From assembly GCF_963678635.1 (NCBI RefSeq), contig NC_087071.1:19713613-19777612 (forward strand): a stretch of 64,000 nucleotides of DNA. The letters run 5' to 3'. Position numbers and translations under genes: made by a program. Numbering within the stretch: position 1 is the stretch's first letter; every line of letters starts with the position of its first letter. This DNA comes from Symsagittifera roscoffensis. Taxonomy: Eukaryota; Xenacoelomorpha; Acoela; Convolutidae. Under the pieces are notes generated by a model. The model searched no databases. It was not told the DNA's origin and saw nothing but the letters and a program-made list of their open reading frames with translations. Below, in pieces: positions 20,629 through 28,500 of this stretch.

Positions 20629-21561
20629 TTATTGTAGACTGTTTTGTTGGAGTATTTGAATATTGTGATCACGGATATCGTTGTGAATATCTTGGCGATA
20701 TTGTAGTCTATTAAGTGCCCAGTTATGAAGGCGGTTACTTTCTTGATGTTGTCCAAATAATGGTGGAGGTGCTGTAAATGTATTCCAATCTAGTCTTAAA
20801 GGAATATTTATTGATGATTGTTCTCGATATCTGGCGTCGAGATTATTTGGAAAATTTAAGTTAAAGGGTGGTGGTGAAAACTGGCTTATTGATGGTGTTG
20901 ATGGTAGTGATAATGTTTCTGGTAGTGATGAGGATGTTGTTGTATCCGTAGAAATATCTATGGGGTCATTGACTAAATTTGGTTCACCTTGTGTAAATGA
21001 ATGTGTAGTCCAATATGGAAATCGTGATGCCTGGTTTGGGGGGTTAAAGGGATTTTCACGTATTTGTTCAGATGTTGGTGTTGAACCTAAGTAATCTGAT
21101 GGTAGGCTTGAGGTGCTACGTTGTGAAAGAAGCGTAGGGGTTTCTGGTAATATACCAATGGGGTTTTCTGGAGTGTTTTGTGATGGGGATTGAGGTATAT
21201 CAAAATGAACTCGGGGAGTTTGAAAATTTCTGTTTCGTCGAGGATGTATAATTTGTCTATTTATTTCGACTGTATTTTGGTTTTGACTAGAATTTTTTAT
21301 TCTACTTAGTTCTTGTGGTAGTGTTGGGTATAGGTTATATGTTGGTTCGCTTAAAGGTGCTTGTCGTTGAACTGGTTCTAGTGGTTCTGATAAACGAGCA
21401 TGTCGTTCTTCAAAAGTGTATGGATTGTCTTGAAAAGAAATTCGTGTAGATGTTTGAGGATTTTGAGTAGTTGAAGGTGGTGTTTGGTTATCTTGGGATG
21501 ATGTCGGTGAAGACTGGTTCTGTGACTGTTGGGTAGCAATTTTTGATGGATTTTTGAATTG
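20629..21561 (-). CDS. 310-codon ATG-less open frame, Pro/Ser/Gln-rich
   Basis: The frame is open for 310 codons between TAA (21564-21562) and TAA (20631-20629) with no ATG anywhere in frame; I checked each plus-strand CAT in the interval and the two that occur are out of frame. Its composition is clearly protein-like: Pro/Ser/Thr/Gln-rich for about 240 residues, then a more ordered end (LDWNTFTAPPPLFGQ, HNWALNRLQYRQDIHND). It resembles in style the disordered head of the 601-aa ORF. It starts just after the 62-aa ORF stop. Initiation could be at a non-AUG codon by reinitiation or through a spliced leader; I could not find a splice junction whose phase fits. Function unknown. Confidence 0.65.
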   Translation of the reverse strand, partial: QFKNPSKIATQQSQNQSSPTSSQDNQTPPSTTQNPQTSTRISFQDNPYTFEERHARLSEPLEPVQRQAPLSEPTYNLYPTLPQELSRIKNSSQNQNTVEINRQIIHPRRNRNFQTPRVHFDIPQSPSQNTPENPIGILPETPTLLSQRSTSSLPSDYLGSTPTSEQIRENPFNPPNQASRFPYWTTHSFTQGEPNLVNDPIDISTDTTTSSSLPETLSLPSTPSISQFSPPPFNLNFPNNLDARYREQSSINIPLRLDWNTFTAPPPLFGQHQESNRLHNWALNRLQYRQDIHNDIRDHNIQILQQNSLQ

Positions 21562-21566
21562 TTACT

Positions 21567-21755
21567 TTAGTGGGAAGGTTTATGTTTATTATAATATTCT
21601 TCCAAAAAAAGAATTAGAAGGATTGTTGCTAGGGCAAATGTGAAGATTGCTTTCTTTATACATTTACATATTGTCAAAATGAGGGATGATAAAAATGTTA
21701 TGAAAATTACAAACAATAAAAAAATATCGGTTCTACTGAAAATTGTTCGTATCAT
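21567..21755 (-). CDS. 62-aa double-spanning membrane protein
   Basis: Two hydrophobic segments, about residues 10-30 (DIFLLFVIFITFLSSLILTI) and 36-53, are linked by a short basic loop with KCIKK and followed by an EEYYNKHKPSH tail. Size and topology resemble viral channel-type (viroporin) proteins, but no family motif proves that. The ATG overlaps the 76-aa ORF stop as ATGA (21755-21752). The next frame begins a few bases after its TAA. Confidence 0.6.
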   Translation of the reverse strand: MIRTIFSRTDIFLLFVIFITFLSSLILTICKCIKKAIFTFALATILLILFLEEYYNKHKPSH

Positions 21756-21982
21756 TTAGACAAGTTATATGACTCGTACCTGTGGATGTAATCAAGGGTT
21801 TTGGAAAGTTGGAGGAATAGTTCGAGTATAGTGTAGAAAATTAAAAAAATGTTACAAAAAATGATTAGGATTATTAGAAAAGATTCAAGTATATCAAAAA
21901 GAAATATTATAAAGGTTTCAAGTATTGTAAAAAAATGTTTAAGATTTATGAGTATTTGAGTAACTGATTGAGAGAATAGCAT
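21752..21982 (-). CDS. 76-aa hydrophobic membrane protein
   Basis: Residues 17-60 are almost wholly Ile/Leu/Phe with acidic breaks (FLFDILESFLIILIIFCNIF), enough for two membrane passes. The tail is polar. The start ATG directly follows the stop of a preceding ATG-less frame (TAA|ATG, 21985-21980), and the stop overlaps the next start as ATGA. A low-complexity AT-rich origin is a caution, but position in the ORF chain supports it. Confidence 0.55.
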   Translation of the reverse strand: MLFSQSVTQILINLKHFFTILETFIIFLFDILESFLIILIIFCNIFLIFYTILELFLQLSKTLDYIHRYESYNLSK

Positions 21983-22135
21983 TTAAGAAATGATCTCTTG
22001 GTCGAATATTTTTTGCTGTTTGAGGCGATTTTCTAGTGTGGTCGGATTATTTATTAGTTTTTTGACAAGTGGGTTGAGTTTTGTAAAAAATTGTTGGGGG
22101 CAATTTTCATGGTGACTGGGAGGTCGTCTTTTTCT
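21983..22135 (-). other. 50-codon ATG-less frame before the membrane ORFs
   Basis: Open from 22135, beginning with a basic RKRRPP cluster and continuing with protein-like sequence (KLNPLVKKLINNPTTLENRL), to TAA at 21985-21983 immediately before the 76-aa ORF start. No ATG in frame. Possibly the second exon of a spliced small protein: CCTCCCAG (about 22123-22116) would be an acceptor inside it. Otherwise a reinitiated frame, or chance. Confidence 0.35.
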
Positions 22136-22580
22136 TTATTTTTGTTTGTCAAATGATCCGGGGTATGGTGAGATTTTTATACTTTAGGCTAATTAAAATG
22201 TTCATTTTGTTACTTTAGGCTAAGTTAACAAATTTGTTTTGGGGGTATTCGTGGTCTGAGTTGGGGAAATATTGTTGATCTTTGGGTTATTAGATAAGGG
22301 AGGGGTATGGTATTATGGTGATATTTATTTTAGTTGTCAAGTTGGAGTGGTTTGCTTATTTTTGACCTGGAGGTCGTAAAGTTATAGTTATAGATGTGCC
22401 TGGAGTTCTATATTATTCGTCTAATTGGTCTTAGTTTGAGTTAGAGAAAGTGACGGATTGGATGAATCCTATTGGTCTATTTTGAACTAGAATTATTACG
22501 TACTTGTCAGCATGTTATTTTGAAAAATGTAAATGAAAAATGTTTCGAAGGTTTCAAGATAGTGAAGTATAATGTTAAAA
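22136..22580 (-). other. Spacer between Gag-Pol and downstream ORF chain
   Basis: About 445 bases without a gene. It carries a short direct repeat of a TACTTTAGGCTAA motif (22180-22215 on the plus strand). A place to look for a subgenomic mRNA splice acceptor or promoter. Confidence 0.4.
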
Positions 22581-25500
22581 TTACTTTTGAAATTCCACTT
22601 TCTTTAAAATTTTAGATTGGGGGATGAATATTTTATAGTTTTTACGAGGTTGATTTCGGAGTCTTGTTGTTTTTCTATTTTCTGATTTGTCGATTTGTTC
22701 TTGGGGTATTATTTGTTCGGTCATTTTTCTATTTTTTCTTTGTTTTGGTGATTCTTTATGGTTTTGTGTATTGTTTTTGGTGGCGATTGGTTTTGTGTTT
22801 TGATTTTCGGTGGGGTTATCATTTTGTTCTGTGTTTTTCAGATGTGGTTCATTTTGAATGATTTTTAATCCTGTGAAAGAATATAATTGAGTTAATTCGC
22901 GGAGTGCGTATTCTTTTGGGTAATAAGGTAATAGATTGTTTCGATGTTGAACGATTTCTTTTTTGTTTGAATCGGTAATTTTATATGTGACATCAGTGGG
23001 TTTTGCAATTATTTGGTATGGTCCTTTTCGAAGGGGTTGTAATTTTTTAGAAATTCCTTTTTGAGTATTAAAATTAGGTATTAAAACAAATGTTCCAATT
23101 TTTAAATCGGAGGCTGGTGTAAAACGTGAATTGATTTGTTCATTAATGTTTTGTCTTTGTAATATTTTTTTTGTTATTTTTTGATAAATTTCATTGTGTT
23201 TTTTATCTCTATTTAGAATCCATTCGGTGTGTGTACCGGAGGCTAGTTTAAGAATTTGTGGGTGATGAAAATGATCTTCATCGTGTGTATGTAAAGGTAG
23301 GTTATAACAAATTGAGTCTTTATTTGGTTGACAATAACCTTGTGCGTTTTTATGAGAATTTGCTGTAAACATTATTGGTTTGCGTGGCTTTTGGTTAAAA
23401 ACCATTTCGTATGGTGACATTCCTAAAGTTGTCGTAATTTGTGAATTATATGCTAAGGGAAATAATTTTACATCTGCTGACCATTCGGTATATTTTGTAT
23501 CATTTCCGTTGATGATACATCTAAGATATTCTTGTAATGAACGGTTCATACCTTCGACTAAGCCGTTTGTCCAAGGTGCATGAGATGTACGTGGTTTGTG
23601 TTTAATGTTATATAAATGACATAGTGTGATAATTTCATTATTTATGAATTCTGTACCGTTGTCTGTAACTAAAATTTCTGGTAGTCCGAATTTTGCTATC
23701 CAGTGTTCATAGAGTGTTGTGTAAGCGTAATAAGCGTTACAATGTGGTACTGGGTTAAGTGCTACATAATGTGTAAATGCGTCAACAATTACCATAATGT
23801 AGGAGTTTCCTTCTGATGAGGGTGAAATTGGTCCCTTAGTATCAAATGAGATACGATGATTAAAGTACAAACTTTGTCCTTTAAAATCTTGTTTTTGTGC
23901 TATTTGTTTTTGATTTGGGTAAGGTTTATTTAGTTGACATACTATACAATCATTGCATAGTACTTTTATCCAAATTGGTGCATTTGGGAAATAAAAGTTT
24001 TGTATAAAATTTGAATATGTTTTCTCTGATCCAGAGTGTCCTTTAATATTTTGTGTATGTGAAATATTAAAAGCTATAAGAATCATACTTAAAGGGAGAC
24101 ATGGAACTGTAGATTCATTCAGGTTATACTCTAAAAGGTCTGTATTTTCGTTAATTGTTGTGTTGTTAAATTTGCGAAAGTATCGGAGGAGTGTTTTGTT
24201 TCCTAGAATGGTTGAATCTGCCTTGACAGGTTTAGTTTTATATTTGTGCCATGATTTTAGTTGTCTAATTATCGGGTCAAGATTTTGATATTGTTTCAGT
24301 GTTGAAATTGTAATCGTTTCTGTTGGAGGGAGAAAAATGTTTTCAATTTCGAATTTAGATAAGGGTATTGTATCAAGTGGGTCGTGAAGGTCAAAAACTT
24401 GATTTATTGTGTATTTTGAATCATTTGTTTGTGGTCCTGATAAATTTATTTTATCAGTTAAATCTTCTTTTTCAATTAGTGGAAAATGGTCTTTCTTAGG
24501 CGGGTGTTGTTTTGTTCGTTTTTGTTGGGTGTTATTTTTTATCCATTGAGAATATGGGATTGGTTTGAAAGTTGATGTTCCAAGTAGATCAACTTCATAA
24601 TGATTATTTTGACAATCTAAATAAAGTGGGAAATGTTGTAAACTATTTATTTGTGATTGTTCAATATCAGTTTTTACTGCATATTTGCATTCCAATCGGG
24701 GTGATGTTTCGTTTTCTGCAAGGTAGAATTTTATGTTTTTGGGTATTTCAACTGTTGTTTTTCGTGTAAGTAATTCAGGTGGTGTATTTCGACTTAAGGT
24801 GTCTGGTAATGCAAGATTTTTTCCTGCAGTCCAAACTATATGTAAGTTTGGAAATTTCATTAGAATTAGTTGAAATCTGTAAACTCGGTGGTTTGGGTTA
24901 GATTTTTGTGTAAAGAGAAAGATGATTGGTTTATGGTCTGTGAATAGAACTGTTGGATGTTTTGATCCAAGTATTAGAAATTCATATTCTGTCAGTGTAT
25001 ATATTATGGCTGTACATTCTCTCATTAGAGTTGAGAGTCGTAGCTCAGCTTGAGTGAATAATCGAGAATTTGCTGATATGAGGTTCATTTTATTTGTACC
25101 ATTATGTGATTGTAATAGTGCTGCACCGATGCCAAAGTTCGAAGCATCGCACATTGCATAAAATGGTTGATTTGAGTCTGGAATTGTGTTTGAAATTTGT
25201 TCAGTTAAAAGTTTCTTTATTTCTTCAAATCTTGTTTGATGTTCTGTGTTCCATTCAAAATTATTTTGTTGTCTAAGGATGTTATAAAATGGTCGTAGAT
25301 ATAATTGCATTTTATAAACATATTTACTTAAAAAGTTTAACATTCCAAGAAATTCTTGGATTTTCTTTTTATTTGTTGGTGGTTGAAGTTTTTGAATAGC
25401 GTCAATGCGTGATTTCAATGGAGTGATTGTTTTTCTTTCTATATTATGTCCTAAGAATTTAACTCTTGTCAAAAAGAAGTGTGATTTATCGGGGGCGGCC

Positions 25501-28500
25501 TTCAGATTTTCGTTCTGAAGTATTTGGTGATATTTTTCTAAAACATTGAACATCTCGTCTTTTGTTTGTGATTGCATAAAAACATCGTCTAAATAGGTGA
25601 TTGCGTTTTTCTTGAGTATTAGTGGTCTAAAAATTTTGCTCATAAAAGCTGAAAATGCTGCTGGTCCTATGGATATTCCATAGAATAAGCGGTTGAATTC
25701 ATATTGTTGGTTTCCGATAACAAATTGTGTTAAACGTCGTGATTGTTCATCTAGTGGCATTTGATTGTATGCACTATTCATATCGGCGGTTGTAAAGTAT
25801 TTGCCGTTTATTTTTGTTAAAATAACTTGTATTGGTTCAATGGGCCAATTACATTTTGATTCATCTATAAGTGAATTGAGGTATCTAGCATCGAGAACGA
25901 TTTTTAATGATTCTCCTTTAGCTAGAATGATAACGGGGTTGATAAATGTGTTCCCTTTTGGTTGTTCTTCTTTATTAACTGGTGATATAATGTTGTATTG
26001 TTCTAAAATGTCGAGTAATCTGTTCACTTTATCATGTAAGTGAATTGGTACTTTACTTGCTCTCTGTTTTTTGAAAACTGCGTCTGGTTTTAACGGGAGA
26101 TGTAGTGATGAACTGATTTTTCCAACATCGAATTTTGATGTTGCATAGACTGATGAATATTTAATTAGCTGTTTGGCTAACTTTTCGAATTCGTCTTGTG
26201 TTATTTGTGAATGTTGGAAATTAAACATTGTTAAAAATTTTTGTTGGTCCTCTGTGTAGTTACTTATGTTGAATGTAGGTTTGAAATATGGAGTTTTTGT
26301 GAAATAATCCGTATTTCTGTTTTCGTTACTTATTATATTATTTATAGATAATTCTTCATTAAGAATTGTAGATTGGCAAATATCTAGTAGTTGGAGTATA
26401 TTATTTACGCGATAGGCTTTTTCGTGTATTGGTGATATTGTAGCGTTGGTTTCACAATATCCTAAAAGTCCTAAAGGTAATGTTACTTGGTAAGGTGTGT
26501 TGTTATAGACATGTAAGGAAATGATATCGGAATTCGAATTTTTCAAATATTTTATGGATGAGATTGTGATTTTGAAAAATTTGTGAATAGGTTTGAATTC
26601 AAATTCTGACATATAAAATTTTTGTTTGTTTTGTTCTTTGTCATATTGGTGAACTTGTTTGATTGAAAAATTATAGATATTTCCTGATAGTGGTTTTAGG
26701 TGTTTTCTTTGTTGGTTAAATATCGGGTAGAATTTTGAAAAGAATGGTGGTTGTTTATTTAATCTTTGAAAAAATGTTAAGGATGTTTCTTTTGTTTTTG
26801 TATATTTATCTTTGATTAATATTTTACTATTTAGTATGTTAATTGTTGGTATATACTTCGAAATAAATGGTATTCCAATGATATTATATTTAATGTCAGT
26901 GATATGGAATATTTGTTTAAATGGCTTATTTAAAATTTTGCTTTGTTCCATTGTTCTGGTGGGGAGGAGAAATAATTGGATTTTTCCGTAGTTTATCAAT
27001 GTTGATCCTTGTGCTGTTGCTAGTTTGCTGGAGGTTTCAAGAGGTGTTAGCTTTGGGTGTAAGGTTTTTATTTCATTCCATGTGGGGATGTTTATTATGT
27101 TTGATTCTGCTCCTGAATCAATTAAAAAATCTATTTCAAGGTCTGGTGGTTGAAATTCTTTATTTCTTGGGCTTTCTAAGAGAAATGGTATTGTCCAAAT
27201 TTTTTCTTTGGGTTGTTCTTTTTGTATATTTTGATAAATGTGGTTTGTATTCAAGCATTTTGTTTTGGTATTTTTATTGGTTTGATCTGTAGTGTTAATC
27301 TCGTTTGTTTCTTGCGTCGTTGGTGTGGAATTTATGGGTGTAGTGTAATAATTTTGAAGAAATTCTGATTGATTTTCATATATGTGTGATGGAAAGGGTT
27401 GTTCATATATGACAGATTCATAGTCATTTTCGACTTTTATCATATTGATAGAAAGAGTGTTTTCAGTATCACTTTCTGAATCTGATGATGTACAGTTTAT
27501 TTGATTGAGTTGTAACGTATCAGTTACTGTGTCATCAATACCTGGAGGGTCTGATGTTGTTTCTGGATTTGACTGTACTTGATTGATTTGTCTTTGATGT
27601 TTAGGTGTACTACTTCTGTGGCGATTATTAGAATTATTATAGTTATTATTATTCCGGTGTGGTGATTGGGAATAATTTCTATAACGATTATTATAACTTG
27701 AGTGTCGATTTTGTGAATTATTTCGCGATCTGTTTTGGTAATTATTGTTTGGTCTGTTATAGTTCGATCTATTATATGAGTTATTCCTTGATTGACTGTT
27801 CGGGTAATTCTGGTTTCGGTTGTTTGAATAACTTCTATTTCGATTATAGGAGTAGTTTCTATTCCTATTGTATGATGAATTTCGTGATTGGTTGTTTGGA
27901 TAGTAGTTATTTCTTGATTGGGAATTAGATCTAGAAACAAATCGTTGTGTATTTGAATTTGATCTGGAGTAGTTACTTCTACTATTTGGTCTATTGTAGT
28001 GATTTTGTGATGAATTTTGTGTATTTCTTCGTTCTGGCGATCTTCCTCTATAACTTGAGTTATATGGTGATTGATTTCTTGTATAATTTGTATTGTTCGG
28101 GAGTGGTTTTCCTGAACTGTTGTTGCTGTGGACTGTTTTGTTCGGTAGATTTTGATCTTTTTTCATGTATTGATAGAATGATTTATTTGGTTCTTTATAT
28201 TTTTGAGGTTTATTTTGATTATCTTGCTGTTTTTGTCTACATTCGGAAATACTATGTCCGTATCGTCGGCAGTAATTACACCATTTTTTGAAAGATGGTT
28301 TGCCTTTGAAGTTTGGGTTCTTTTCATAAATATTGAGTATTTCAGTGATTTTTTCAACGAGGTCTGTCTCTGATTCCTGTATATTATTAATATTAGTGGG
28401 AGTCGTTTCAATTCTGTTAACGTATTGTAATTTCAGATTTTCCGTTTCTTCTAGTTTCATCGTGATTTCTGCTTGTTCTAATTTGTCTACTAGTTTTCGA

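Noticed and set aside
27524-27940. 138-codon second frame inside gag
   Set aside because: By-product of the low-complexity Asn/Ser/Arg/Tyr tract in the true gag-pol frame.
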